Shown here: piece by piece, positions 8,710 through 17,769 of the stretch
Layout: every line of letters starts with the position of its first letter
How positions within the stretch are numbered: the first letter of the stretch is position 1
Assembly: GCF_000331535.1 (NCBI RefSeq)
Contig: NZ_AMZN01000066.1
Location: 1-64,000, forward strand
Source of the DNA: Fulvivirga imtechensis AK7
Lineage (GTDB): Bacteria > Bacteroidota > Bacteroidia > Cytophagales > Cyclobacteriaceae
Length of the DNA: 64,000 nt
Direction of reading: 5' to 3'
Notes under the pieces: model-generated
The model's database searches: none
Seen by the model: the letters and a program-made list of their open reading frames with translations, nothing else
What the model was told of the DNA's origin: nothing
Program-made: the position numbers and the translations under genes

Positions 8710-10404
8710 ATGAGAAAACTTCTATTTACATTAATCCTTTCCAATTGGTGGGTATGGCAAACCTACGGTCAAAATACCGCATATGGCACCGGTGCAGGTA
8801 ATGCCGGAACACAAAACACATCTGTTGGGTATTATGCAGGCGATAAAGTTACCGGATACAACAATTCATTTTTTGGGACCTATGCGGGATTCAACACCAC
8901 TTCAGGAGGCAATAACTTCTTTGGAGGTGCATCTTCCGGATATAGCAATGTTTCCGGTATGGGAAATGTTTTTTTAGGCCTTTCCAGTGGCAGGAATAAT
9001 ACAGATGGCTCATACAACGTGTATCTCGGTTACGTAGCAGGGTTCAATAATGCCAGTGGGAGCGATAATGTAACCATTGGCACTTATGCGGGTTATAATT
9101 CTTCAGGTGGTAGAGGCAATGTCACCATAGGGAGAAGCGCTGGCTCTAATAACCGCGCAGATTATAATACATTTCTCGGGTACCTGGCGGGGCATCGAAA
9201 CCAAACGGGAACACAAAATCTTTTTGCCGGTAATGATGCCGGCTTTGGGAATGAAACGGGGTCGTATAATGTATACCTTGGGCCTATGGCAGGCCATAAT
9301 AAGACAGATGGTAAAATGAATGTATTTATCGGTTATCAAACCGGTGGCAATGCAGCAGGAGAGTCGAATGTCTTCGTAGGATCTCATTCCGGATATTACA
9401 ACAACGCCAACCATAATACTTTTGTTGGTGTAAATACAGGCCAAAGTAATGATAGCGGTGCACGTAATTTATTCATGGGCTTTAGTGCGGGAAATTCAAA
9501 CAATTCCGGATCGGACAACGTGTACCTGGGCTATCATGCAGGATCTACAAATACCATTGGGAGCGGCAATATTTTTATAGGCAAACAAGCGGGTTACTAT
9601 GAGACCGGCTCTAATAAGTTCTACCTTGCCAATTCCTACTCAAATACACTACTATATGGTGATTTTACATCGCGGAATATTGTAGTAGGCGGTTCGTTGA
9701 GCAGTTCTTATAAACTCTACGTAATGGGCGATGCCTATGCTACCGGCCTCTGGGTTTCATCAGATAAAAAATGGAAGCATGAGGAAAAGAAGGTAAAGGG
9801 AGCATTGGAGGTGATTAACAAATTTGAACCAAAATCATATGAATTCAGGCAAAAAAGTAAGGAGAGAATGTCATTCAGCTCAGGAAAACACTATGGTTTT
9901 ATAGCTCAGGATCTGCAAAAAGTCATGCCTGAACTTGTCAGAGAGGATGCTGATGGTTCTCTGGCCATAAACTATATTGAAATCATTCCTCTACTCACCA
10001 AGGCGATACAGGAGCTGAGCCAAAAGCAGCAGGAAATTGATCTATACAAGAATGAGTTAAAAGAAATTAAAGAGCAATTGGCATTGTTGACCGGAAACCC
10101 GGAAGAACTTACCGGCAACGCATTTGATGAGCAACAGCACCCGGACAATACGCGAAATATGCAACTTTTACCCAACCCGGGCCGGGAAGAGATAAAAGTA
10201 CTTTACAAGGCGAATAAAAAAGCGACTAATGTTCAACTGCGGATTTTCGATATGCAGGGGAGATGGAAAAAAACAATTTCAAACCTTTCACCTGGAGATG
10301 CCGAAGTATTAGTTCAATGTACCGACCTTTCAGCAGGTATGTACCATGTAGCGTTGGTGCAGGACGGAGAAGTGATGGGCATAAATAAATTAATAATTGA
10401 ATAG
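8710..10404 (+). CDS. Repeat-rich surface protein with S74 chaperone domain and type IX sorting signal
   Basis: This 564-residue protein starts at ATG 8710, which begins a signal peptide (about 1-20, ending TYGQ). Residues about 22-305 are roughly seventeen 16-17-residue repeats of the form NVFLGYxAGxxNxxGSx, like the head repeats of trimeric adhesins. After a linker comes a peptidase_S74/endosialidase-chaperone-like domain (DKKWKHEEKKVKGALEVI, HYGFIAQDLQKVMPELV), which in phage tail fibres promotes trimerisation and self-cleaves. A coiled coil (about 430-460) and a type IX sorting domain (LLPNPGREEIKVLY to the C-terminus) follow. Inference: a trimeric adhesin-like protein delivered by type IX secretion. 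An upstream in-frame start would add 16 polar residues and is disfavoured. Confidence 0.88.
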   Translation: MRKLLFTLILSNWWVWQTYGQNTAYGTGAGNAGTQNTSVGYYAGDKVTGYNNSFFGTYAGFNTTSGGNNFFGGASSGYSNVSGMGNVFLGLSSGRNNTDGSYNVYLGYVAGFNNASGSDNVTIGTYAGYNSSGGRGNVTIGRSAGSNNRADYNTFLGYLAGHRNQTGTQNLFAGNDAGFGNETGSYNVYLGPMAGHNKTDGKMNVFIGYQTGGNAAGESNVFVGSHSGYYNNANHNTFVGVNTGQSNDSGARNLFMGFSAGNSNNSGSDNVYLGYHAGSTNTIGSGNIFIGKQAGYYETGSNKFYLANSYSNTLLYGDFTSRNIVVGGSLSSSYKLYVMGDAYATGLWVSSDKKWKHEEKKVKGALEVINKFEPKSYEFRQKSKERMSFSSGKHYGFIAQDLQKVMPELVREDADGSLAINYIEIIPLLTKAIQELSQKQQEIDLYKNELKEIKEQLALLTGNPEELTGNAFDEQQHPDNTRNMQLLPNPGREEIKVLYKANKKATNVQLRIFDMQGRWKKTISNLSPGDAEVLVQCTDLSAGMYHVALVQDGEVMGINKLIIE

Positions 10405-10522
10405 AGGCAAACGCAGAAGAGGGGATGGACTATACTTCTACAAATGCCATGGAATTTGTGTCGACACGAAGAAAGACGCATTCGAAAGTCTAAATCATCT
10501 CAACAGTCATTTAATGAAGAAA

Positions 10523-10612
10523 GGGATCTTACTAAGATCAGGTTCTAAACTCTATTTCTTAGTAAGATCCCTCTTATACCTTCCCAAGACAGCTTGAGAC
10601 AGGCGTGATAAC
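10523..10612 (-). repeat. Partial R2 copy with a perfect 15-bp hairpin
   Basis: GGGATCTTACTAAGA (10523-10537) is exactly complementary to TCTTAGTAAGATCCC (10557-10571), separated by 19 nt. The following sequence to about 10612, read on the minus strand, matches the R2 middle (CGCCTGTC, GGGAAGGTA, GATCTTACTAAG). It sits between convergent genes, so the hairpin may also act in termination. No T-run follows immediately. Confidence 0.6.
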
Positions 10613-10634
10613 CGGCTTTTAGAAAGTGGCGTCT

Positions 10635-12197
10635 TTATTGCAAATTACTCACCTCTATTTCTTCACCGAATTTATTAAGAAACTTAAATTCAGTAACACC
10701 CATGGACGAATCCTGAATCATTTTTATCCATTTGAAATACTTCATAAACCATTTAAGCCTTCTTGAAAGGGTGCCTTTGGTGAAGTATGCATAGATAAAC
10801 GGATGCACCACTACAGTAATGTCTCTGTCATTTTGTTTGGTCATCAGGTAGTCAACTGACCTCTCGATCTGATCAGACACCAATATTGATGCGCTGATTT
10901 TCCCTGTTCCCTGGCATGTAGGACAGACCTCTTTTGTGGCTATATTCATTTCCGGCCTCACCCGCTGACGCGTGATCTGCATCAGGCCGAATTTAGAGAG
11001 GGGCAACACAGTGAACTTCGACCGGTCAGCAGCCATCTCTTCCTTAATCTTTTTATAGATGAGCTTTTTATTTTCAGCTCTCTTCATGTCGATAAAATCG
11101 ACCACAATGATACCCCCCATATCCCTCAGCCTGAGCTGACGGGCTATTTCTTTGGCAGCTTCAATGTTTACTGACAGCGCAGTAGCTTCCTGATCTTCCT
11201 CCCGGTTAGACTTATTTCCACTGTTGACATCAATTACGTGAAGCGCCTCAGTGTGTTCTACGATCAGATAGCCACCCCCTTTTAAACTTACCGACTGGCC
11301 AAAAGCAGACTTTATCTGCCGTTCGATGCCAAAATTTTCAAAGATCTTGGATTTACCGTTGTAATATTTAACGATCTTCTCTTTATCGGGAGCAATAGTT
11401 TTAATATATGATTTTACCTCATCATATATTTCTTTGTCATCAATGTGTATGTTATCAAATGACTCATTCAGCACATCCCTCAGAATGGCCGATGCTTTGC
11501 TCATTTCGCCAATAACTTTTTCACGCGGCTTAGCAGTTCTGAGCGCTTTTGCGCCTTCATGCCACGTATTTAGGAGGTTTCGGAGATCTGTATCCAGCTC
11601 TCTTACATCTTTACCCTCAGCTACGGTTCGTATGATCACACCATAGTTTTCGGGTTTTATGGAAGATACCAGCCTGACAAGCCTTTTTCGCTCATCGCTG
11701 CTACCTATTTTCTTGGAGACGTTTACAGTGTTTGAAAAAGGAACAAGCACTAAATATCGTCCCGCTAATGACAACTCGCAGGATAATCGCGGCCCTTTTG
11801 TAGATATAGGCTCTTTTACAACCTGTACCAGTATTTGTTGATTCCTGGAAAGTACGTTACCAATCTTTCCATGTTTGTCTATATCTGGCTTTAAGCCAAA
11901 TTTTTCCAGCCTGCTGGAGGTGTTCTTTTTTGAAACCGCACGTTTCGTAAATTCATGCAAAGAACTAAATTTGGGCCCCAGATCAAGGTAGTGAAGAAAT
12001 GCATCCTTCTCGTATCCGATATCTATAAACGCTGCATTAAGACCCTGAACAACCTTTTTTACGGTTCCAAGGTAGATATCTCCTACACTAAACTGGGTAC
12101 CATCCTCATCGTGATGGAACTCAACAAGACTTTTATCTTTTAATAGGGCTATACGACATCCGTTTTGAGTCGAATTAATGATCAATTCGTTACTCAA
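10635..12197 (-). CDS. rng: Ribonuclease G/E family endoribonuclease
   Basis: This 520-residue endoribonuclease acts in rRNA maturation and mRNA decay. It has an N-terminal S1 domain (FSVGDIYLGTVKKVVQGLNA, AFIDIGYEKDAFLHYLDL), the catalytic DVNSGN segment, the second acidic site GGIIVVDFIDM and the zinc-link CPTCQGTG that holds the dimer together. It lacks the long C-terminal degradosome scaffold of Escherichia coli RNase E, as is usual for RNase G. The start is TTG at 12197; no ATG lies near and the S1 domain begins at once. It is the last gene of the minus-strand HU, TPR, basic-protein series. Confidence 0.95.
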   Translation of the reverse strand: MSNELIINSTQNGCRIALLKDKSLVEFHHDEDGTQFSVGDIYLGTVKKVVQGLNAAFIDIGYEKDAFLHYLDLGPKFSSLHEFTKRAVSKKNTSSRLEKFGLKPDIDKHGKIGNVLSRNQQILVQVVKEPISTKGPRLSCELSLAGRYLVLVPFSNTVNVSKKIGSSDERKRLVRLVSSIKPENYGVIIRTVAEGKDVRELDTDLRNLLNTWHEGAKALRTAKPREKVIGEMSKASAILRDVLNESFDNIHIDDKEIYDEVKSYIKTIAPDKEKIVKYYNGKSKIFENFGIERQIKSAFGQSVSLKGGGYLIVEHTEALHVIDVNSGNKSNREEDQEATALSVNIEAAKEIARQLRLRDMGGIIVVDFIDMKRAENKKLIYKKIKEEMAADRSKFTVLPLSKFGLMQITRQRVRPEMNIATKEVCPTCQGTGKISASILVSDQIERSVDYLMTKQNDRDITVVVHPFIYAYFTKGTLSRRLKWFMKYFKWIKMIQDSSMGVTEFKFLNKFGEEIEVSNLQ

Positions 12198-12237
12198 AAT
12201 GTATGTAATTTGAGGTTAAAACTTTATTTAATCAAAG

Positions 12238-12270
12238 ATGCGTATAGACGCATAGCCCGAAATCCGGGCT
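12238..12270 (-). terminator. Two adjacent hairpins between the basic-protein gene and rng
   Basis: ATGCGT/ACGCAT (12238-12243 with 12248-12253) and AGCCCG/CGGGCT (12254-12259 with 12265-12270) are perfect 6-bp stems side by side. They lie between the 29-residue gene and rng. Without a clear T-run after the second stem, they may be a partial terminator or RNA-processing site that sets relative expression. Confidence 0.45.
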
Positions 12271-12278
12271 ATTACAAA

Positions 12279-12368
12279 TTACTTCTTCTTATGTCTGTTT
12301 TTTCTCAGTCTTTTCTTTCTCTTGTGAGTAGCGATCTTATGTCTTTTTCTTTTTTTACCGCAAGGCAT
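12279..12368 (-). CDS. 29-residue AURKAIP1/COX24-type basic protein
   Basis: The minus strand encodes a 29-residue, extremely basic peptide beginning MPCGKKRKRHKIATHKRKKR and ending in three lysines before TAA. Sequences of this pattern are annotated across Bacteroidota as AURKAIP1/COX24-domain proteins, related to a small mitochondrial ribosomal protein. A ribosome-associated role is therefore likely but not shown here. It lies 51 bp after the TPR gene and 81 bp before rng, all on one strand, and is too short for most gene finders. Confidence 0.85.
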   Translation of the reverse strand: MPCGKKRKRHKIATHKRKKRLRKNRHKKK

Positions 12369-12419
12369 AATTTTTAATTTTTTACTCCCGGAAATCGGGA
12401 TCGGTTAATAATATTTTAT

Positions 12420-13265
12420 TTATTCAATTTCTTCCAGATAAGAATCCACGGTAGCTTGTAGCTGTGGATCATCATCCAGTTGTTTTACTATTTCAAAGTG
12501 CTCTTTGGCCGCAGCTTTTTTGCCGGTTTCCATATAGCTGACTGCCAGGAAAAAGTGCGCCTGTGTATTGTTAGGATAGAGCTCTACCAGCTTGCTAAAC
12601 CGCTCGATAGCCTTGTCGTACTGGTTAGATTGCATAGACAAAGCGCCGAGATTAAACAAAGCTTTCTCATTGCCAGGATCCTGCTCTAATATCTCCCGAA
12701 GCATCATAATCCCTTTCATAGGACTTGATGACGATAAATGCGTCATGGCCAGCTTGTTTTTCACGTCCAGCCTGTCAGGAGAGTCTTTCAACACCTTTTC
12801 AAAATATTCCCGCGCTTTGGTTGCCATCTCAGTGCGCTTCGCAGGCTCCATAGAGTAGGTGAAGCCTTCATAATACGCATTGCCGGCTCTAAGCCAACTG
12901 TCTTCGCCAGGACTATTTTCAGCTATTATGTCAAGGAACTTAGCTGCACTATCGTATTTATTAACACTTAGATACAGCTCCGCCAAAGAGTCTGCAAAGA
13001 TAACACTTTTTTCAATATTTTTACTAGCAGCAAATTTTTCCTTTAAATTTTGGATCTCTTTCTGCGCTTCGACAGATAGCTGTTGGTCATGCACGTTATC
13101 TTCTGCAGGTGCTGCTGCATCAGGGCTTTTATCAGTTGCTTCTGCCTCAGTTGTATTTGACGCCATTTCATCAGGGTCATTATCAATCACAACTTTAGGA
13201 AGGCTGAAGATGAGCACTACCAGTACTACTGCACTTATAAGCAATATTATCCTTGTCTTTAGCAT
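12420..13265 (-). CDS. Membrane-anchored TPR protein
   Basis: This 281-residue protein has an N-terminal membrane anchor or uncleaved signal (about residues 5-22, IILLISAVVLVVLIFSL), an acidic/Ala linker (about 30-65) and tetratricopeptide repeats from about 80 to the end, for example EKALFNLGALSMQSNQYDKA and AHFFLAVSYMETGKKAAAKE. TPRs are protein-binding scaffolds; no enzyme domain is visible. It lies between the HU gene and the 29-residue gene. A molecular role cannot be assigned. Confidence 0.85.
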   Translation of the reverse strand: MLKTRIILLISAVVLVVLIFSLPKVVIDNDPDEMASNTTEAEATDKSPDAAAPAEDNVHDQQLSVEAQKEIQNLKEKFAASKNIEKSVIFADSLAELYLSVNKYDSAAKFLDIIAENSPGEDSWLRAGNAYYEGFTYSMEPAKRTEMATKAREYFEKVLKDSPDRLDVKNKLAMTHLSSSSPMKGIMMLREILEQDPGNEKALFNLGALSMQSNQYDKAIERFSKLVELYPNNTQAHFFLAVSYMETGKKAAAKEHFEIVKQLDDDPQLQATVDSYLEEIE

Positions 13266-13328
13266 TTTATATTTTTAATAGTCAATGCAAAGTTCAAGGA
13301 TAACATTAAGATTTGAAAGCAAAGTTCC

Positions 13329-13488
13329 TAATTAGTGCTTGTAAGAAACTCCGGGTGGCTTTAAGAAAACGTTCCCACCAAAGGGCGGGATGAAGTCCCA
13401 AAAAGCGGTAGTCCCGTACAGTTGTAGGGACGAGCATTCCCGGGACTGCGCAATGCAGACATTGGCGTTTTCTTAGAGACACTAATTA
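13329..13488. repeat. R1 palindromic element, copy 1
   Basis: This 160-bp block begins TAATTAGTGCTTGTAAGAAA and ends with the near-complement (TCTTAGAGACACTAATTA). Inside, AAGAAAACG near the left and CGTTTTCTT near the right form a second inverted pair, so the element can fold into a long hairpin. Copies are at 29429-29583 and, inverted, 56143-56300. The terminal TTA at 13486-13488 is the stop codon of the minus-strand HU gene. The interior also has GGGACGAGCATTCCCGGGAC. It carries no ORF. Confidence 0.75.
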
Positions 13489-13788
13489 TGCATTCACCTC
13501 TTTTACCTTATGACTGGCCTTTATCTTTTCGATAAATACTTTTGACGGCTTGAAGCTTGGAATATAATGTTCGTCAATAACGATTGCCGTATTTTTGGAT
13601 ATATTTCTGGCAATTTTCTTTTTCCTCTTTTTATTTACAAAGCTTCCAAACCCACGAACATATATGTTGTTACCTTCTGCCATAGATGCTTTTATGATAT
13701 TAAAAAACGCCTCAACAGTTACGGTTACGTCTGATTTATCGATGCCCGTCTTGTCTGATATTTCGGATATTACTTCTGCTTTAGTCAC
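13486..13788 (-). CDS. HU/IHF-family DNA-binding protein
   Basis: This 100-residue histone-like protein bends and compacts DNA. It has the HU fold pattern: MTKAEVISEISDKTGI, VEAFFNIIKASMAEGNNIYV, RGFGSFVNKKRKKKIARNI (the beta-arm region) and IPSFKPSKVF near the end. The start is GTG at 13788. Its TAA stop is the terminal trinucleotide of the R1 element that lies directly downstream. Bacteroidota carry several HU paralogues, so which one this is cannot be told. Confidence 0.93.
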   Translation of the reverse strand: MTKAEVISEISDKTGIDKSDVTVTVEAFFNIIKASMAEGNNIYVRGFGSFVNKKRKKKIARNISKNTAIVIDEHYIPSFKPSKVFIEKIKASHKVKEVNA

Positions 13789-13933
13789 GAATAATAGTAT
13801 TTTTTGATTTACGATTAATTAACTAGGTGTATATTGGTCAACAAATTTAGGCTGCATGGCGATATTTAAAAATTAAATATGTAAAAAATCTAACGCCTGT
13901 TTAGCAGCCAATTGCACGATAAAAGGTTTACAC

Positions 13934-15004
13934 TTGGATAACAAAGAATTCATAGAAAAGTTAATTTCGTGGTATAATGTCAACAAAAGAGATCTACCCT
14001 GGAGAAAAACCCGTGATTCCTTTAAAATATGGCTTTCTGAGATCATTTTACAACAAACCAGGGTTGCTCAGGGATTGCCTTATTACCTTAAATTTATAAA
14101 TAATTTCAATAACGTAGAACAATTAGCTGTTGCCGATGAACAATTTGTTTTACGCTTGTGGCAGGGCTTAGGATATTACTCCAGGGCGAGAAACTTACAT
14201 AAGTGCGCCAGGGAGGTACATGAAAATTTCGATGGGAAATTTCCCGAATCCTACGAAAAGTTAATTAAACTACCCGGAATCGGTAAATATACGGCCGCGG
14301 CAATTGCCTCATTTGCCTACATGGAAAAGGTACCCGTAATCGATGGTAACGTGTACAGGGTGCTGTCAAGGATATTCGGAGTTGATGCCGATATCGCTGA
14401 TGGCCGCGGACAGAAAGTATTTGAAAAGTTGGCTGCCGAACTGATGCCTGAAACTCATCCTGATATTTATAACCAGGCTATAATGGAGTTTGGTGCTTTG
14501 CAGTGTACCCCGAAAAATCCGGCCTGTACACAATGCATATTTAATATCGAATGCTTCGCCCGTAGAAATAATAAACAAAACGAGCTGCCTGTCAAATCTA
14601 AGAAGGTCAAGGTGAAAAACAGGTACTTTCATTATGTAGTACTAAAATATAAGGACCACATGGCCATGAGGAAACGTGGAGACGGGGATATTTGGCAGGG
14701 TCTGTATGATTATTTGATGGTAGAATCCGAAGCTTTTACCGATTATGGCTGGTTGCTGGAAAATAACGAATTGTTGGATCACCTTCACCCTTATATACAA
14801 GATGTTGAGGTAAGTGAAGATTACAGACATGTGCTTACTCACAGGCGGTTATTTGCTCGCTTTTACACTGTTTCGTTACAGGAAAATGCTCCTGTGAAAA
14901 CTGTTTTACCTCAATTTGAATTACAACTTTATGACCGGGAAGCGGTTTATGACTTACCCAAACCCGTTTTAGTCAGCCGTTATTTGAATGATACTATTTT
15001 TTAG
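13934..15004 (+). CDS. mutY: A/G-specific adenine glycosylase MutY
   Basis: MutY removes adenine mispaired with 8-oxoguanine. The 356-residue sequence shows the catalytic Glu36 (SEIILQQTRV), the helix-hairpin-helix LPGIGKYTAAA, catalytic Asp137 (VIDGNVYR), the 4Fe-4S cysteines Cys191, Cys198, Cys201 and Cys207, and a C-terminal NUDIX-like MutT domain that recognises 8-oxoG. The start is TTG at 13934, and the protein aligns with the family from its first residues. It heads the series mutY, ssb, gldE, gldD, an order common in Bacteroidota, and is divergent from HU. Confidence 0.96.
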   Translation: MDNKEFIEKLISWYNVNKRDLPWRKTRDSFKIWLSEIILQQTRVAQGLPYYLKFINNFNNVEQLAVADEQFVLRLWQGLGYYSRARNLHKCAREVHENFDGKFPESYEKLIKLPGIGKYTAAAIASFAYMEKVPVIDGNVYRVLSRIFGVDADIADGRGQKVFEKLAAELMPETHPDIYNQAIMEFGALQCTPKNPACTQCIFNIECFARRNNKQNELPVKSKKVKVKNRYFHYVVLKYKDHMAMRKRGDGDIWQGLYDYLMVESEAFTDYGWLLENNELLDHLHPYIQDVEVSEDYRHVLTHRRLFARFYTVSLQENAPVKTVLPQFELQLYDREAVYDLPKPVLVSRYLNDTIF

Positions 15005-15024
15005 TTAGATTTATAAAACATTAG

Positions 15025-15032
15025 TATTTTTG
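15025..15032 (+). promoter_or_regulatory. Candidate -7 promoter element for ssb
   Basis: TATTTTTG matches the Bacteroidota -7 consensus TAnnTTTG and lies 23 bp upstream of the ssb start. A TTAG at 15001 with a 21-bp spacer could be a weak -33 element. ssb and gldE may therefore be expressed independently of mutY. Confidence 0.5.
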
Positions 15033-15054
15033 CATTGAAAACAAATTATCAAGT

Positions 15055-15504
15055 ATGTCAGGAGTAAATAAAGTGATCATTGTTGGAAGGTTGGGGAAAG
15101 ATCCTGAAGTCAGACATTTGGAGAACGGAGCCTCAGTAGCCAATTTTCCCGTGGCTACTTCCGAAGTTTATAAAGATAGAAATACCGGGGAAAGAAAAGA
15201 GCAGACGGAGTGGCATAACGTAGTGTTGTGGAGGGGCCTTGCCGATGTAGCTGAGAAATACCTGAATAAAGGAGACATGGTGTACATAGAAGGTAAACTT
15301 CGTACACGATCATGGGAGAAGGATGGAATAACAAGATATACCACTGAAATTGTAGGTGACAACATGACCATGCTTAGCCCTAAAAGCGGCTCTGAGAGTA
15401 CCGGTATGGCTTCAGCTCCTGGTAATCAGCAGAGTTCAGCATCTTCTTCGCAAGCAGCAGCAGATATTACCATCGAGGATGAATCAGATGATCTCCCCTT
15501 CTAG
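15055..15504 (+). CDS. ssb: Single-stranded DNA-binding protein
   Basis: This 149-residue SSB has an OB fold ([60 protein letters not shown]), a flexible Ser/Gln-rich linker (about 112-135) and the acidic C-terminal tip ESDDLPF that recruits RecG, RecJ, RecQ and other repair partners. The start is ATG 15055, and gldE begins 19 bp after the stop. It sits between mutY and gldE; recG is in the same gene series and recJ is elsewhere in the window. Confidence 0.97.
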   Translation: MSGVNKVIIVGRLGKDPEVRHLENGASVANFPVATSEVYKDRNTGERKEQTEWHNVVLWRGLADVAEKYLNKGDMVYIEGKLRTRSWEKDGITRYTTEIVGDNMTMLSPKSGSESTGMASAPGNQQSSASSSQAAADITIEDESDDLPF

Positions 15505-15523
15505 TTTTTGGAATAAATCCTAA

Positions 15524-16879
15524 GTGTTGGAACCCGTAGAAGAACCCCCGAGTGAATATTTGTTAACGGCAATCTTTAGCGGTGATTCACTGTTTTACAT
15601 TGCCAGTGGAGTCACTTTACTGCTGCTTTTAGCCCTATCGGCATTGATAAGTGGTTCCGAAGTTGCCTTTTTTTCGTTGACAGCAAAGGATGTAAGCGAT
15701 TGCAAAGAGAGTAGCAGGCCCAATGACCATAAGATCGTCTCGCTGATCCAGCACCCCAGGCAGCTATTGGCTACAATCCTGATCATGAACAATTTTGTTA
15801 ACGTAGCTATTGTCACACTGTCTACGTTTGTCATGTGGGAAATTGTTAATTCCAAAACAACAGAGGGTACTCCGGTAGTAATTTTAACCGTCATCACAAC
15901 TCTGGGCATAGTATTCTTTGGTGAGATATTACCAAAAGTATATGCAACATCCAATAACCTGAGTTTTGCCCGGTTTATAGCGCCACTTTTGAAATTCCTG
16001 AATTCGATATTAAAGCCATTGTCCTTTTTGCTGATGACCACCAGCAATGTGATCGAAAAAAGATTTCAAAAGAAGGGGTATGATATTTCAGTAGAAGAGC
16101 TGCATCATGCACTGGAAATGACCACTACCAGCGAAGAGACCACTGAAGAAGAAAAAGATATTTTAAAGGGTATTGTAAACTTTGGCACTCTTACTGTAAA
16201 GCAGGTGATGAAATCGAGAATGGATATTACCGCTTTTGACCTTGACATGGATTTTCACGAGCTGATGGATAAGATCAATAAATCAGGTTTCTCGCGGATA
16301 CCCGTATTTTCGGATACTATTGATAATATAGAGGGAGTACTGTATATTAAGGACCTGTTACCATATGTGGAGCAGGATGAGCACTTTGACTGGCGTAAAC
16401 TACTCAGACCCGGATTTTTTGTGCCTGAGACTAAAAAGATTGATGCGCTGCTTAAAGATTTTCAGGAGAAACGGGTGCATATGGCAATAGTTGTAGATGA
16501 ATACGGAGGGACTTCCGGATTAATCACTCTGGAGGATGTTATTGAAGAGATCGTGGGTGAAATTAATGATGAGTTTGATGATGAGGACATTGCCTATAGC
16601 AAAATCGACCAGCATACCTACCTCTTTGAGGGACGTACTACACTGAATGACTTTAGTAAAATTGTGGATGTAACCCCCGGAACTTTTGAAAAGATAAAGG
16701 GAGAGAGCGAGTCTCTTGGAGGCCTGCTGCTCGAAATAAATTCAAAATTACCTTCTACAGGCGAAAAGATCTATTATGACAAGTTCGTATTCACGGTAGT
16801 GGCTGTGGATAACAAGCGCATAAAGAAGGTCAGAGTATTAGTTAAGGAAAATGAAGAGGAAAATCAGGACTACAGGTAA
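15524..16879 (+). CDS. gldE: Gliding-motility-associated CBS/HCC transporter-like protein GldE
   Basis: This 451-residue integral membrane protein has a CNNM/HlyC-CorC layout: DUF21 transmembrane segments (about 22-45, 85-110, 125-150), two CBS domains (about 220-345; [34 protein letters not shown]) and a C-terminal CorC_HlyC domain ([19 protein letters not shown]). GldE is associated with GldD in gliding and type IX secretion, and the two genes are normally paired. The start is GTG 15524, or TTG one codon later. Its end overlaps gldD by 29 bp, showing coupled translation. Confidence 0.93.
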   Translation: MLEPVEEPPSEYLLTAIFSGDSLFYIASGVTLLLLLALSALISGSEVAFFSLTAKDVSDCKESSRPNDHKIVSLIQHPRQLLATILIMNNFVNVAIVTLSTFVMWEIVNSKTTEGTPVVILTVITTLGIVFFGEILPKVYATSNNLSFARFIAPLLKFLNSILKPLSFLLMTTSNVIEKRFQKKGYDISVEELHHALEMTTTSEETTEEEKDILKGIVNFGTLTVKQVMKSRMDITAFDLDMDFHELMDKINKSGFSRIPVFSDTIDNIEGVLYIKDLLPYVEQDEHFDWRKLLRPGFFVPETKKIDALLKDFQEKRVHMAIVVDEYGGTSGLITLEDVIEEIVGEINDEFDDEDIAYSKIDQHTYLFEGRTTLNDFSKIVDVTPGTFEKIKGESESLGGLLLEINSKLPSTGEKIYYDKFVFTVVAVDNKRIKKVRVLVKENEEENQDYR

Positions 16880-17462
16880 ACTATTGTTGTTGGCAGTTGG
16901 CTTTTTGTTACTATGGTCTTGTGAAAAGGATTATGTGCCCAAACCGAAAGGTTACAACAGGTTTATTCTTCCTGCGCATGAATACCAGCCCCTGCCGGAT
17001 ACACTTCCATACCAATTTGAATATTCGAAGCATGCCCGGTTGTTAAAGGATACATCATGGATCTCCGACAGGTATTGGGTTGAGATATATTATCCCCAGA
17101 TCAAAGCCAATGTGCATGTTACCTATAAACAGGTTAATAGCCTGGATTCGCTGAAAGACTATCTCAACGATGCATACTTTCTGACAGCCAAACATCAGAT
17201 AAAGGCGTATGCAATTGATGAAGCGATTTCAACAACTCCTTCCGGAAAAGCGGTCGTGTTTGCTGAACTTGAGGGCGAGGTGCCCAGCCAATTTCAGTTT
17301 TTCACTACGGATTCTACGGAAAACTTCCTGCGAGGTGCGCTTTACTTCAATACAAGGGTACAAAATGACTCGCTGAAACCTGCCATCGAATATGTGAAGA
17401 TCGACATTGTACACATGATGAATACACTGGAGTGGACTAATTCAGATTCAGAAAAGAATTAG
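16851..17462 (+). CDS. gldD: Gliding-motility lipoprotein GldD
   Basis: This 203-residue lipoprotein has a basic N-terminus, a hydrophobic stretch and the lipobox LLWSC (Cys at about 24). The mature part contains the GldD-typical [40 protein letters not shown] and a C-terminal [15 protein letters not shown]. GldD is required for gliding and type IX secretion in Flavobacterium; the precise function is not known to me. It overlaps gldE, and mntA begins only 13 bp after its stop, which ties the toxin-antitoxin pair to this operon. Confidence 0.93.
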   Translation: MKRKIRTTGKLLLLAVGFLLLWSCEKDYVPKPKGYNRFILPAHEYQPLPDTLPYQFEYSKHARLLKDTSWISDRYWVEIYYPQIKANVHVTYKQVNSLDSLKDYLNDAYFLTAKHQIKAYAIDEAISTTPSGKAVVFAELEGEVPSQFQFFTTDSTENFLRGALYFNTRVQNDSLKPAIEYVKIDIVHMMNTLEWTNSDSEKN

Positions 17463-17475
17463 CTATTTTAGTGTG

Positions 17476-17769
17476 ATGCTTACTCCAGATATCATAGAAA
17501 GCAAAATAAGACAATTGAAACCTATTCTTTCTACAAAGTTCTTTGTAGACGACATTGGATATTTTGGATCCTATTCTTCAGGAAATTATACCAAGGATTC
17601 TGACATAGATATTTTAGTATCATTTAAAAAGCCGCTAGGGTGGGCCTTTGATCTCAAAAGCTTCCTTGAGAGTTCCCTTCAGCTTAAAGGGGACCTGGTG
17701 TCTTTTAATGCATGGAGAAGCGAGTTAAAAGAGGAAATTGTTAACCAAACCAAATTAATTCGCTATTAA
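17476..17769 (+). CDS. mntA: MntA-type nucleotidyltransferase antitoxin
   Basis: This 97-residue minimal nucleotidyltransferase has the signature GS-x10-DxD (Gly31-Ser32 to Asp43/Asp45, GSYSSGNYTKDSDIDIL). In studied type VII toxin-antitoxin systems MntA neutralises the HEPN toxin by adenylylating a tyrosine near its active site. The active-site residues are intact. I chose ATG 17476; a GTG sits one codon upstream. The hepT ATG follows its TAA with no intervening base. The pair interrupts an otherwise housekeeping order (gldD to recG). Confidence 0.9.
   Translation: MLTPDIIESKIRQLKPILSTKFFVDDIGYFGSYSSGNYTKDSDIDILVSFKKPLGWAFDLKSFLESSLQLKGDLVSFNAWRSELKEEIVNQTKLIRY

Noticed and set aside
8710-10404. 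Phage tail fibre from a prophage
   Set aside because: S74 domains occur in tail fibres, but the signal peptide, the type IX sorting domain and the lack of any phage neighbour argue for a cellular surface protein.
10397-10597. A 66-codon plus-strand frame after the repeat surface protein
   Set aside because: It overlaps the end of that gene, runs through the R2 hairpin, and has no family or promoter support.
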